A stretch of DNA of 64,000 bases from Bacteroidota bacterium (GTDB lineage Bacteria; Bacteroidota; Bacteroidia; Bacteroidales; F082). The notes beneath the pieces are model-generated. The model did no database searches, had not been told where the DNA came from, and worked only from the letters and a program-made list of their open reading frames with translations. A program made the translations under genes and the position numbers. How positions within the stretch are numbered: position 1 is the stretch's first letter; each line of letters opens with the position of its first letter. The DNA is taken from positions 186,001-250,000 of the forward strand of contig JAERTD010000014.1 of the NCBI GenBank assembly GCA_016845175.1. The letters run 5' to 3'. Of the stretch, positions 1-8,431 are shown one piece after another.

Positions 1-1
1 C

Positions 2-1156
2 CGCCCCGCTATCATGGATATGGACAGAAGGAAGGTCAATAGTTATGATTGGAAAAGCCAGCCGGTCTACTCTATGGACGAAATGCTAACCCGGGAGACC
101 TTCAATATGGATAAAGTGAAAGTGCCGGATACCGTCCATGTATCTGATAAGTATTCAAGGCTGGGTCATCTGTTCAATTTCCACAGCTGGGGAATTACAG
201 CCATCGACCTAAATAATTATGATTTTATTCCTGGTGTCAACCTGATGTCACAAAATATTTTGAGTACTTCCACGGCCAATTTAGGTTATTACTATGATCT
301 GAACGAACAAAGAGGTAAGATAAAGGCAGGTTTTGATTATCTGGGTTGGTATCCTACCATCAATATTACAGCTGAATATGCCGGAAGAAGAACCAATCTT
401 ACGGCAGATGATGGATCAAAAACCGAAGTATTATGGCATGAAACCAATGTTTCATCTACGCTATCTATACCCTTACAATTAACCACCAACAAATGGATCC
501 GAGGGTTCAGACCCTCTGTGGGAGCCACACAAAAATTTCTGAGTCTGGACCATGGCACGCCTGATAGTATTTCGCTGAAACACGATCAATACACCCTACT
601 GACCCATGGTCTCTATGCCTATAGTTCCCTTAAGAAAGCAAGGCGGTCTATATTTCCAAGATGGGGATTGTATCTGAATGCGAACCTGAGGCATACCCTG
701 TTTGCTTCTAATTTGGACTGGCAATCTGCTGCTACTGTTAATGCCTATCTGCCAGGTTTTATCAGACATCAGGGGTTTAGAGTATATGCTGGATATGAGC
801 AGAACGATATGACAGATTATGCGTTCAGTACATTGGTGGCTGTTCCGAGAGGTTACAACTCTATAAGTGATGAACGTTTGCTTTCCATGAAACTTGATTA
901 TGTATTCCCTATACTCTACCCAGATCTTAACTGGCCGTCGATTTTTTATCTGAAAAGAATTTATGGTCAGGTTTTTTATGACCACTTATTAGCAGGAAAT
1001 CAACTGAACACTTCATTGTCATCAGCAGGAATGGAGATATACACCGATTGGCATTTCCTGAGTCTGATACCAGCCTTTAAACTGGGTGTCCGATTCAACC
1101 ACAGAATTGAATCCCAACAACAAAACTTTGAATTTTTGTTTGGCGTGAGTTATTGA
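2..1156 (+). CDS. C-terminal part of an outer-membrane beta-barrel protein (partial, cut by window start)
   Basis: The reading frame is open to the left edge (Arg-Pro-Ala-Ile precede the first Met at 14), so this is the 3' part of a longer gene. The 380+ residues are rich in alternating aromatic and polar strands, with repeated Tyr/Gly-containing segments such as GYYYDLNEQRGKIKAGFDY, and end in FEFLFGVSY. A terminal aromatic residue is typical of outer-membrane barrels. From memory, large Bacteroidota proteins with an N-terminal WD40/PD40 (TolB-like) propeller carry a similar C-terminal barrel beginning near an 'HSWG' segment (residues 58-61 here). The propeller itself is not in the window, so that identification is an inference. 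No signal peptide can be seen because the start is missing. Confidence 0.6.
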   Translation, partial: RPAIMDMDRRKVNSYDWKSQPVYSMDEMLTRETFNMDKVKVPDTVHVSDKYSRLGHLFNFHSWGITAIDLNNYDFIPGVNLMSQNILSTSTANLGYYYDLNEQRGKIKAGFDYLGWYPTINITAEYAGRRTNLTADDGSKTEVLWHETNVSSTLSIPLQLTTNKWIRGFRPSVGATQKFLSLDHGTPDSISLKHDQYTLLTHGLYAYSSLKKARRSIFPRWGLYLNANLRHTLFASNLDWQSAATVNAYLPGFIRHQGFRVYAGYEQNDMTDYAFSTLVAVPRGYNSISDERLLSMKLDYVFPILYPDLNWPSIFYLKRIYGQVFYDHLLAGNQLNTSLSSAGMEIYTDWHFLSLIPAFKLGVRFNHRIESQQQNFEFLFGVSY

Positions 1157-1402
1157 TAAATACTTGTGTTCAGCCGTTCATTCGGGCCTGCGCTTAGCTT
1201 CGCCTTGGATGGTGAATCGTGCTCTTCCGGATTTGCAATCCGGCAGTTAAGGGCAATGGATTTTAAATTCACCACTTGTTTCTTCATCCCAGTTTTGCAA
1301 ACTATGATACCTTTTCCCACATATACCCTTATGCCCTCCCAATGAACTTGGGTATTTCAAAAACTCAACTACCCTTAGAATAGTGTGAAACAAGAAAATA
1401 GC
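1157..1402. other. Convergent intergenic region carrying a paired-hairpin element
   Basis: This 246-base gap lies between the 3' ends of two convergent genes. It holds the two small hairpins listed at 1227-1271. No open frame of note and no poly-T terminator tail was seen. Confidence 0.6.
1227..1271. repeat. Paired hairpin element, copy 1
   Basis: A perfect stem CCGGATT (1227-1233) / AATCCGG (1237-1243) with loop TGC is followed 13 bases later by TGGATT (1257-1262) / AATTCA (1266-1271), which pairs with one G-T wobble and has a 3-base loop. The same architecture recurs at 41837-41883: two GGATT-N3-AATCC stems separated by 11 bases. Two copies in unrelated gaps suggest a dispersed REP-like palindromic element. 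That reading is an inference. Confidence 0.55.
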
Positions 1403-2611
1403 TTACAAAAACTTCTTTAGTTGCGGATAATCCTGATCGATGATACTCAAATTCTTTCGAATCAATTGATCCCTCTGTTTGGCACAAAGCTCAGTCCGGC
1501 CTGCATCCTCAGGCGTATGGATCACATAATCAAGTAGGAGGTCAATATTTGTAGTGGCCACATGCATTCTGGTATCCGAAGAGGCATAATAAATGAGTAC
1601 ATCGCCATTTTCCTTTGCAATCCAACCGTTGCAAAAAACCACATTGGAAACATCACCCACGCGTTCCTCACCAAGGGGTTCCAAAAAATGGCCCGAAGGT
1701 CGGTGAATTACATTGGAGGGATCTTCCAGACTGCACATAAACATATAAAGTACATAACGCAGACCCGCTGCAGTGTTTCTTACCCCATGGGCCAGATGGA
1801 GCCAGCCCTTTTCAGTTTTAATGGGTGCAGGGCCCATGCCATTCTTTACTTCTTTGTAGGTATGGTAACTTCTTGGGTCGATGATGCTTTCCTCCTCTTG
1901 TATTACGGGATTTTCGATATCCTCTACCAATGCCCATCCAATGCCGCTATCGCCGGTGTCAATAAATCCATGCTGGGGACGGGTGTAGAAGGCATATTTG
2001 CCATCCACAAATTCAGGATGCAACACACAATTTCGTTGTTGCTGAGCAGTCGATTGTAAGTCCGGCAGACGTTCCCATTGTATAAGGTCTTTTGTTCTGG
2101 CTATCCCACAGCTTGCCAGGGCTGCAGAGCTGTCATCGGGTTTGCTGTTGTCTTTTCTTTCAGCGCAAAAGGTGCCATAGATCCACCCATCCTCATGTTT
2201 CACCAACCGAATGTCGTACACATTCATTTCCGGATCTTCTGTCACAGGCATCATGACCGGGTGCTTCCAGAAAGTAAAATTATTGATACCATCAGGGCTC
2301 TCTGCCACTGCAAAGAATGATTTCACATCAAAGCCTTCCACCCTGGCAATCATATAATACTTTCCATTGAGTTCGATGGCACCGGCATTGAAGGTGGTAT
2401 TCACCCCAAGTCGTGTCAGAAGCATGGGATTTTTTGTGTGATCCAGATCATAACGCCAGTAAACAGGAGCATGATTTCTGGTCAGTACAGGTCGTTTGTA
2501 ACGGTGGTAGATTCCATTATTAGAAGCAAGTTTTTTGTTTTTCCTACTTACCAGCTTCCAATGATCTTCAAATAATTGTTCCAGATGCTTATCAAAAGTT
2601 TTTTTATCCAT
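1403..2611 (-). CDS. GH130 subfamily 1 phosphorylase, probable 4-O-beta-D-mannosyl-D-glucose phosphorylase
   Basis: The 402-residue cytoplasmic protein has no signal peptide. It closely follows the GH130_1 pattern I recall from Bacteroides mannosylglucose phosphorylase: an N-terminal [10 protein letters not shown] block (48-57), [16 protein letters not shown] (71-86), the NVYDIRL motif whose Asp133 corresponds to the proposed proton donor, [32 protein letters not shown], and a C-terminal VGDVSNVVF...[13 protein letters not shown] block. Such enzymes phosphorolyse beta-1,4-Man-Glc to mannose-1-phosphate and glucose, the last step of intracellular beta-mannan breakdown in Bacteroidota. The sodium-solute symporter lies 35 bases upstream on the same strand, which fits import of the disaccharide followed by phosphorolysis. 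Subfamily is confident; exact substrate is inferred. Confidence 0.88.
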   Translation of the reverse strand: MDKKTFDKHLEQLFEDHWKLVSRKNKKLASNNGIYHRYKRPVLTRNHAPVYWRYDLDHTKNPMLLTRLGVNTTFNAGAIELNGKYYMIARVEGFDVKSFFAVAESPDGINNFTFWKHPVMMPVTEDPEMNVYDIRLVKHEDGWIYGTFCAERKDNSKPDDSSAALASCGIARTKDLIQWERLPDLQSTAQQQRNCVLHPEFVDGKYAFYTRPQHGFIDTGDSGIGWALVEDIENPVIQEEESIIDPRSYHTYKEVKNGMGPAPIKTEKGWLHLAHGVRNTAAGLRYVLYMFMCSLEDPSNVIHRPSGHFLEPLGEERVGDVSNVVFCNGWIAKENGDVLIYYASSDTRMHVATTNIDLLLDYVIHTPEDAGRTELCAKQRDQLIRKNLSIIDQDYPQLKKFL

Positions 2612-2646
2612 TTCTACACAAATTAAAACTCAAACTGACCAAAAAA

Positions 2647-4470
2647 CTACTCTTTTTCCAGTTTGTTGTACCAATTCCATTTTAAGAATAAACTGCTCAC
2701 AATAAACACAGCAAAACCAGTCCAAAAACTAAGATTTTCTCTGATCACAAGAAAAATAGGCATCACCGTTAAAGACATCTGCCAAATGATACCAACAGCA
2801 CTATTTAGCATATCCCTTCCAAAATGGGTGTTTCTCTTAAAATCAGGATCTGTTTCCAATACCTTTAAATAGATGGGTTTCCAAAATCCCCACGGTTTGA
2901 CTTTTTTGTAAAAGGCCACCAGAATATCTTCATCATCGGCTGGTGTGGCCAGGCAACCTACAATGGAACCAATGGAAGAGAGTACAAAAATGATGGGGAA
3001 AGAGATCAGGAAGGAAGCCTCAGGTAGGACTTTGGGAACTACGAGGGAGGCTGCCAATCCCGAGGCCATACCCCAGAAAAATCCATAGCCATTGGAGCGC
3101 CACCATATCCATTTCAACACATTGGCCACAGCGTACCCACCAAAAAGTGCTCCGGTAATCCATATAAAAATATGGTTGATGCTGCTGATAAAGAAGCCTG
3201 TAATGATTCCTACCACCACCACCAGAAATGAAGCAAGGTAACTCATGCGAATCTGCTCTTTATGTGAGGCATCGGGTTTGATAAAACGCTTGTAAATATC
3301 ATTCACAATATAGGCGGGACCTGCATTTACATTTGCGGCAAAAGTTGACATAAAGGCAGCGATGAGCCCGGCCAGCACTAGCCCCAATAAGCCCGAAGGA
3401 ATGTATTGGCTCAGGGTAAAGGGTAGAATTTTTTCGAAATCGAGCCCGGTGGAAGTCATCAGTTGTTCTGCATTAAAATATACCAGACCGATGACGGCCA
3501 GTCCCGTGATCATCAAATAACGTGGAAAATATAAAACCAGGGAAACAGAGCCACTCATCAATGCGGCTTCCTTTGGCGATCTTGCAGCCAGCACCCTTTG
3601 CATATCATAGCCAGGAACTGGTCCGGCAATACTCACCAGAATACCTCTGAAAACAGCCATCATCATAAAGGCACCGAACAGTGAGTAGCCATCGGATTTT
3701 ATTTTTTCATTGACTTCAGGAATGAGTGCCTGCCAGTCCAAATCCAATTGCCAGGAGAACCACAGTGATTTCCAGCCTTCAGGAATAACTGACTGGATCT
3801 GTTCAGCAGAAATCATATGCATGGCAATGATACCAATGGCAATACAGGAAATGGTCATGATAAGGAATTGAAGCACTTCGGTCATTACCACCGAATACAT
3901 GCCTCCTTTAATCACATAAATGGTGGTAATCCCCATGATTAGCAGGGCATACATCCGCTCTGACGAAATGAAAAGACCTGCCAGATTGGTGGATAAATCC
4001 CAGGGTAAAAAAGTGGTAGCAAATTTCCCTATACCTTCAAAGGCATAGGCAATAAATCCAATGACAGCCACCAAGGCAAAGACCACAACCACCAAATGTG
4101 AGAGTGTACCCCCTTTCCCACTGCCAAAGCGGGTTTTCAGCCATTCGGCACCCGTCAGTACATTGGATCGGCGCAACCAAACGGCTAGAAAGATCATCAA
4201 AAAAACCTGGTTCCAAACTGGCCAAAGCCAGGGAATCCAGGCACTTTTGAGTCCGTAAACAAACAGCCAGGCCACCATCATCATGGTACCTGAAATGTCA
4301 AATTGCCCTGACGCATTGGATAACCCAAGCATATACCAGGGAAGACTCTTGCCGCCAAGAAAGTAGGAATCCAGATTTTTACTGGCTTTCTTTGAAATCC
4401 AGAATCCAATACCTACAGTTAAAACCAGATAGGCGATAATGATACTGATATCCAGTAATTGTAATTGCAT
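2647..4470 (-). CDS. Sodium:solute symporter family (SSS) transporter
   Basis: About 607 residues with 13 or more hydrophobic segments, starting LLDISIIIAYLVLTVGIGFW and containing the SSS-type N-terminal block SKKASKNLDSYFLGGKSLPW and the later GLVLAGLIAAFMSTFAANVN segment. SSS proteins couple sodium entry to uptake of sugars, amino acids or similar solutes. The start is placed at the internal Met before QLQLL (4470). Starting at 4548 would add 26 residues of little homology and bring the gene within 21 bases of the divergent GH18 gene. It precedes the GH130 phosphorylase (gap 35 bases), so a mannosyl-glucose type glycoside is the likely cargo. That substrate is an inference. Confidence 0.85.
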   Translation of the reverse strand: MQLQLLDISIIIAYLVLTVGIGFWISKKASKNLDSYFLGGKSLPWYMLGLSNASGQFDISGTMMMVAWLFVYGLKSAWIPWLWPVWNQVFLMIFLAVWLRRSNVLTGAEWLKTRFGSGKGGTLSHLVVVVFALVAVIGFIAYAFEGIGKFATTFLPWDLSTNLAGLFISSERMYALLIMGITTIYVIKGGMYSVVMTEVLQFLIMTISCIAIGIIAMHMISAEQIQSVIPEGWKSLWFSWQLDLDWQALIPEVNEKIKSDGYSLFGAFMMMAVFRGILVSIAGPVPGYDMQRVLAARSPKEAALMSGSVSLVLYFPRYLMITGLAVIGLVYFNAEQLMTSTGLDFEKILPFTLSQYIPSGLLGLVLAGLIAAFMSTFAANVNAGPAYIVNDIYKRFIKPDASHKEQIRMSYLASFLVVVVGIITGFFISSINHIFIWITGALFGGYAVANVLKWIWWRSNGYGFFWGMASGLAASLVVPKVLPEASFLISFPIIFVLSSIGSIVGCLATPADDEDILVAFYKKVKPWGFWKPIYLKVLETDPDFKRNTHFGRDMLNSAVGIIWQMSLTVMPIFLVIRENLSFWTGFAVFIVSSLFLKWNWYNKLEKE

Positions 4471-4530
4471 AGCAGTTGTTATGGGAACCGTAAAAATAAG
4501 AATAGGCAGCATTGCCTCAACATATATTTT

Positions 4531-4538
4531 TAGATTTG
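4531..4538 (+). promoter_or_regulatory. Bacteroidota -7 promoter element for the GH18 gene
   Basis: TAGATTTG matches the Bacteroidota -7 consensus TAnnTTTG. A TTG at 4512-4514 lies 16 bases upstream as a possible -33 element, and the GH18 start follows 31 bases downstream. Confidence 0.5.
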
Positions 4539-4553
4539 TGTAGAACAAATTAC

Positions 4554-4565
4554 GGCAGTACTGCC
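4554..4565. promoter_or_regulatory. Perfect 12-base palindrome, possible operator
   Basis: GGCAGTACTGCC is a perfect palindrome in the divergent gap between the symporter and GH18 genes, just downstream of the -7 element. Its position suits an operator or an mRNA 5' hairpin. Neither role is shown. Confidence 0.3.
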
Positions 4566-4569
4566 ATCA

Positions 4570-5787
4570 ATGAAAATATGCTCCATGAATAGAATTATTA
4601 CGCTGCTATTGCTTGTAACTTTTGCCGGATTTTTGAGCTGTAATTTTCACAATTCCAACAAAGAAGGTGAAGAACAAAACCAGAAGATTTCGAAAAAGCC
4701 TTTAAAGGTGGTTGGATATGTGGCTGGATACAGAAATTTTGATTTTTCCAGTATTCAGGCCAATAAGCTTACCCATATCAATTATGCCTTTGCCAATATT
4801 ATTGATGGTGAGGTTCGCTTTGGTAGTGCCGAGCAAATTGACGAAACCGACCTAAAAGACGATGATATCAGAGCCTTGCATCAATTGAAAGCCATGAACC
4901 CTGACCTAAAAATACTGGTCTCGGTTGGTGGCTGGACCTGGTCGACCCATTTTTCTGATGTGGCCTTAACACAGGCTTCCAGAGAGAAATTTGCGAGAAG
5001 TGCAGTGGCATTTCTCAAAAAATATCGCCTGGATGGTATTGACCTGGACTGGGAATATCCTAATCAGATTGGCGCAGGAAACCCCCATCGCCCTGAAGAC
5101 ATTGATAATTTCACGCACTTACTTGCTGAGGTAAGAAAGCAATTAGATGCACAGAGCCGTGCCGATGGGAAATCAGAAGGTGATTTTTATTTACTCACCA
5201 TTGCCACTGGTGGAGACCAGGCTTATACAAACAATACCAAACTTGGTGAGGCACATCCATACCTCGATTTCATCAATATCATGACCTATGATGCGTATAA
5301 TGGTTTGCACAGCATCAGCGGGCATCACGCCAATTTATATCCTGCTGACGGAGACCCAGCTCCTGAACTGAAATCAGAAGAAATCAAAAGTGCAGTAACC
5401 TCAGTTTTAGGTCATATCGAAGCCGGTGTACCGGTTGAGAAAATAAATCTGGGCCTTGCCTTCTATGGCCGTATTTGGAAAGGTGTTCAGGCAGAGAACA
5501 ATGGGCTGTTTCAGCCTGCAGAAACTGTGGGTATGATAGAATATTATCACCGAATAGTAACTGAATATACCTATGATAAGGGTTATGAGTATCATTGGGA
5601 TTCCTCTGCTGCTGCGCCCTATCTATGGAATGCCGATTCAGGCATATTCATTTCCTTTGAAAATCCAGCATCCATAAAACTCAAACTTGAATATGTGAAA
5701 AGTGCAGGATTGGGAGGGGTGATGTTTTGGGAGTATAGTGATGATTACCAGTCGGAATTGCTGGACGCCATTGACTCAAACAAATAG
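4570..5787 (+). CDS. GH18 family chitinase-like lipoprotein
   Basis: A 405-residue protein with a lipoprotein signal peptide: a hydrophobic core, then the lipobox GFLSC with Cys24 as the expected acylation site. The GH18 TIM barrel shows SVGGW (118-122) and the DGIDLDWE catalytic motif (155-162), in which Glu162 is the proton donor of the DxxDxDxE signature. NIMTYDAY supplies the conserved Met/Tyr/Asp strand, and the final strand has GVMFWEYSDD. All catalytic residues are present, so activity on chitin, chito-oligosaccharides or related GlcNAc-containing glycans is expected at the cell surface or in the periplasm. A second in-frame Met at 4585 is a possible alternative start and keeps the signal peptide. 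Confidence 0.9.
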   Translation: MKICSMNRIITLLLLVTFAGFLSCNFHNSNKEGEEQNQKISKKPLKVVGYVAGYRNFDFSSIQANKLTHINYAFANIIDGEVRFGSAEQIDETDLKDDDIRALHQLKAMNPDLKILVSVGGWTWSTHFSDVALTQASREKFARSAVAFLKKYRLDGIDLDWEYPNQIGAGNPHRPEDIDNFTHLLAEVRKQLDAQSRADGKSEGDFYLLTIATGGDQAYTNNTKLGEAHPYLDFINIMTYDAYNGLHSISGHHANLYPADGDPAPELKSEEIKSAVTSVLGHIEAGVPVEKINLGLAFYGRIWKGVQAENNGLFQPAETVGMIEYYHRIVTEYTYDKGYEYHWDSSAAAPYLWNADSGIFISFENPASIKLKLEYVKSAGLGGVMFWEYSDDYQSELLDAIDSNK

Positions 5788-5856
5788 TTTATGACAATGG
5801 TCTGATGCGATCTTGATCATTCAAATTATATATACTAACTACTAAAAATAAGTCAG

Positions 5857-6231
5857 ATGAGTTTTCTTCTAAAAATGATTATTAGTGCAGTTGCCATTTT
5901 GATAACGGCGGGAATCTTACCCGGAGTACAAATCAAAGGGTTTTTTTCTGCCTTTATTCTGGCCATAGTGCTGGCTTTGTTAAATGCCCTGGTATACCCG
6001 CTTATGGTTGTCTTAACCATTCCGGTAACCATCATTACATTTGGCCTCTTTCTTTTCGTGCTCAATGCCTTGGTAGTAATGCTTGCAGCTGGTATGGTAG
6101 GAGGTGTTAGAGTTGATGGATTCTGGTGGGCACTGGCTTTCAGCTTAGTCATGAGTGTCGTCATGTATTTGTTAGAGATGGTGTTTTTCGCCGGTTCTGC
6201 TGGTGGAACACAAATAGCGATGGGCATCTGA
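5857..6231 (+). CDS. Small membrane protein, phage holin family 4 / YvlD-like (PF04020-type)
   Basis: A 124-residue protein made almost entirely of four hydrophobic helices with short Gly-rich turns (AGILPGVQIKGF, ALLNALVYPLM, LNALVVMLAAGMVGGV). The motif order, in particular ILPGVxIxGF and NALVYP, matches the bacterial membrane family annotated 'phage holin family 4' or YvlD-like. Despite the name it is a common housekeeping membrane protein of unknown function, and nothing phage-like lies nearby. It stands alone on the plus strand, 69 bases after the GH18 gene. Confidence 0.7.
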   Translation: MSFLLKMIISAVAILITAGILPGVQIKGFFSAFILAIVLALLNALVYPLMVVLTIPVTIITFGLFLFVLNALVVMLAAGMVGGVRVDGFWWALAFSLVMSVVMYLLEMVFFAGSAGGTQIAMGI

Positions 6232-6262
6232 TGCACCAATGATTGACATCGGTTAATTTGAA

Positions 6263-6270
6263 TATATTTG
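6263..6270 (+). promoter_or_regulatory. Bacteroidota promoter for the acyltransferase-reductase-PAP2 operon
   Basis: TATATTTG matches TAnnTTTG. TTG at 6243-6245 lies 17 bases upstream as the -33 element, and the operon's first ATG is 24 bases downstream. This is one of the best-spaced promoter matches in the window. Confidence 0.55.
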
Positions 6271-6293
6271 AACTGCTGTTCTAAACAATTTCT

Positions 6294-7430
6294 ATGGTAC
6301 AAGTTGTATTAGTTGAAAATCGGAAACAATTCAAGCAGTTTTTAGATTTTCCCTATAACCACTACAACAACGACCCCAATTATGTTCCTGAGTTGCGTAT
6401 TGCCCAACGGGCTTTGTTGAATAAAAAAAAGAATCCATTTTTCCAACATGCTGATGCAGCCTATTATCTTGCCTTTGATGCCAATGGCAAGGTTTGTGGC
6501 AGGATCGCTGCCATAATCAATGACAAATATGTGACTCACTGGCAGGAGAATATGGGCTTTTTTGGATTCTTCGAATCTGCCAACAATCAGGAAGTGGCCA
6601 ATACCTTATTTGAGGCAGCCATTGGCTGGCTGAAACGAAAAGGTGTGGATGGTGTATATGGCCCGATGAATCCCTCCACCAATGATCAATGTGGTACACT
6701 TATCGAAGGCTTTGAGTACCCTTCCTATATCATGATGGTGCATAACAAAGCGTATTATGATACACTCATCAGAGGTTTTGGTTTTAAGAAAAAAATGGAC
6801 CTTTTCTGCTATAAATTGATCACTGATGAGGTTCCTGTTCGAATGCTGCAATTGGCAGACCAAGTGGAGGAAAGGCTGAAAAGAAAAGGGATAATCATCA
6901 GGAAAGTCAATTTTAGCAAGATCAAGGAAGAGACTGTAAAACTCAGACATATTTATAATAAAGCCTGGGAAAAGAACTGGGGTTTTGTGCCCATGACAGA
7001 AGCTGAGTTTTCCAATCTTGTAAAAGAGTTAAAAATGGTCACTACACCCGACCTGGTATATCTTGTAGAGGATCATGGCGAGCCCATTGCCTTTGTGGCT
7101 TGTCTGCCAAATCTTAATGAGGTGACCATTAACATACGGAATGGGCGCTTGTTACCATTTAACTTCCTTAAATTAGTCGGATTCAAATCCAGAGTAAAGA
7201 GTGTCAGAGTACTCACGCTGGGCCTGATAGAAAAATACCGCAAAACAGGAATTGATGCTTGTCTGTATGCCAAATCATTTGAAGGAGCCAAAAAAATGGG
7301 TTATGAAGAGGCAGAAGCCAGTTGGATACTTGAAAATAATCTGATGATGAATCGGGCATTGGTTAATGTAAACGGCAAGGTATATAAGAAATACCGGATC
7401 TATTCCCATATGTTCAATATCGAATCGTGA
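6294..7430 (+). CDS. GNAT-fold acyltransferase-like protein, candidate ceramide-synthase type N-acyltransferase
   Basis: A 378-residue soluble protein. The C-terminal half has a GNAT layout: acceptor-side strands around YLVEDHGEPIAFVACLPN, then TLGLIEKYRKTGIDACLYAK in the acyl-CoA loop position, and a terminal EASWILENNLMMNRALVNV...YKKYRIY block. The N-terminal half has a second GNAT-like region (DANGKVCGRIAAIIND). It overlaps the next gene by 4 bases (GTGA) and is first in a three-gene operon with a CerR-like reductase and a PAP2 protein. Bacterial ceramide synthases described in Caulobacter are GNAT-type proteins working with an NAD-dependent reductase, so N-acylation of a sphingoid or sulfonated base is a reasonable guess. 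The GNAT fold is fairly sure; the substrate is inferred. Confidence 0.55.
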   Translation: MVQVVLVENRKQFKQFLDFPYNHYNNDPNYVPELRIAQRALLNKKKNPFFQHADAAYYLAFDANGKVCGRIAAIINDKYVTHWQENMGFFGFFESANNQEVANTLFEAAIGWLKRKGVDGVYGPMNPSTNDQCGTLIEGFEYPSYIMMVHNKAYYDTLIRGFGFKKKMDLFCYKLITDEVPVRMLQLADQVEERLKRKGIIIRKVNFSKIKEETVKLRHIYNKAWEKNWGFVPMTEAEFSNLVKELKMVTTPDLVYLVEDHGEPIAFVACLPNLNEVTINIRNGRLLPFNFLKLVGFKSRVKSVRVLTLGLIEKYRKTGIDACLYAKSFEGAKKMGYEEAEASWILENNLMMNRALVNVNGKVYKKYRIYSHMFNIES

Positions 7431-8431
7431 AGAATATTCTGATCACCGGAGCCAGTGGATTCATTGGGCAGCAGCTGGCGGAGGCTGTTGCGGCAAAAGG
7501 TTATAAGGCCATTGCTTCTGTCAGAAAATCTTCTGACATCAGATGGCTGAAGAAACACAATATCCCATGCATGGTAATGGAGCCTGGCATGAAGGACACT
7601 TTGTACCCGAAATTGAAGGAAGTTTCCGAAATCCATGGAAGTATAAGTTGTATTGTTCACAACGCTGGAATTACACAAGCTTATAGTCAACAAACTTATG
7701 AGGATATAAATTATGGTTTTACCAAAGACCTGATTGATGCCTTCATCACTTTAGGTTCACCCTATCCTCAGTTTATTTTTATAAGCAGCATTGCAGCGCT
7801 GGGGCCGGGACCTGCTGATGGAAAATCAAGCATCAGTGAAGAACAATCCCCTCAGCCTGTTTCGGACTATGGAAAGTCGAAATTGAAGGCAGAAAGTTGT
7901 TTTCACAACGATCTGCCCTTTAATTGGACTGTAGTACGACCGGCTGTAGTGTATGGACCTCGTGAAAGAAACCTTTTCAAACTCATCCGAACCCTAAATC
8001 AAGGACTTGAACTCTATCCTGCAGGCAAAAAGCAATTATTAAGTCTTATTCATGTGGAAGACTTGGTAGAGGCCTATATGGTTTTGATGGATTCCGAACC
8101 TCAGAACAAAACTTACAATTTGTCGGATGGAAAGGTTTATGAAGCTGTATTTCTGAACAGGGTTATTAAAGAATTATTGAATAAGAAAACACTGTCCATT
8201 CAACTTCCATATGCTATGCTTAAAACAATAGCTGCTGTTGCCACGGTTGTTGGACGCATCATGCAGAAACCATCGATTATAAATAATGATAAACTCAAGG
8301 AAATGAAGCAACCCAATTGGTCATGTGATGCGTCATCCATTCAGAAAGATACAGGGTTTAAACCAAAAATTACACTTACAGAAGGTATGACGCAGACCAT
8401 CAAATGGTACAAGGACAATGACTGGATCTAA
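7427..8431 (+). CDS. NAD-dependent epimerase/dehydratase family protein, candidate ceramide reductase (CerR-like)
   Basis: Extended short-chain dehydrogenase of 334 residues with an N-terminal Rossmann motif GASGFIG (8-14), catalytic SS (120-121), Tyr148-x3-Lys152 in DYGKSK, and the family's VVRPAVVYGPRE block. It starts with GTG at 7427, overlapping the upstream stop by 4 bases, which implies translational coupling. The N-terminus, with ASVRKSSDIRWL after the first beta-alpha-beta unit, resembles the Bacteroides epimerase family that includes the enzyme reducing 3-oxo-sphingoid/ceramide intermediates. Alternatively it could be a nucleotide-sugar epimerase, but the flanking acyltransferase and PAP2 genes favour a lipid substrate. 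Fold is certain; reaction is inferred. Confidence 0.65.
   Translation: MKNILITGASGFIGQQLAEAVAAKGYKAIASVRKSSDIRWLKKHNIPCMVMEPGMKDTLYPKLKEVSEIHGSISCIVHNAGITQAYSQQTYEDINYGFTKDLIDAFITLGSPYPQFIFISSIAALGPGPADGKSSISEEQSPQPVSDYGKSKLKAESCFHNDLPFNWTVVRPAVVYGPRERNLFKLIRTLNQGLELYPAGKKQLLSLIHVEDLVEAYMVLMDSEPQNKTYNLSDGKVYEAVFLNRVIKELLNKKTLSIQLPYAMLKTIAAVATVVGRIMQKPSIINNDKLKEMKQPNWSCDASSIQKDTGFKPKITLTEGMTQTIKWYKDNDWI

Noticed and set aside
5857-6231. Evidence for a prophage from a 'phage holin family' gene
   Set aside because: The family is a widespread bacterial membrane protein; no phage structural, integrase or lysis genes lie near it.
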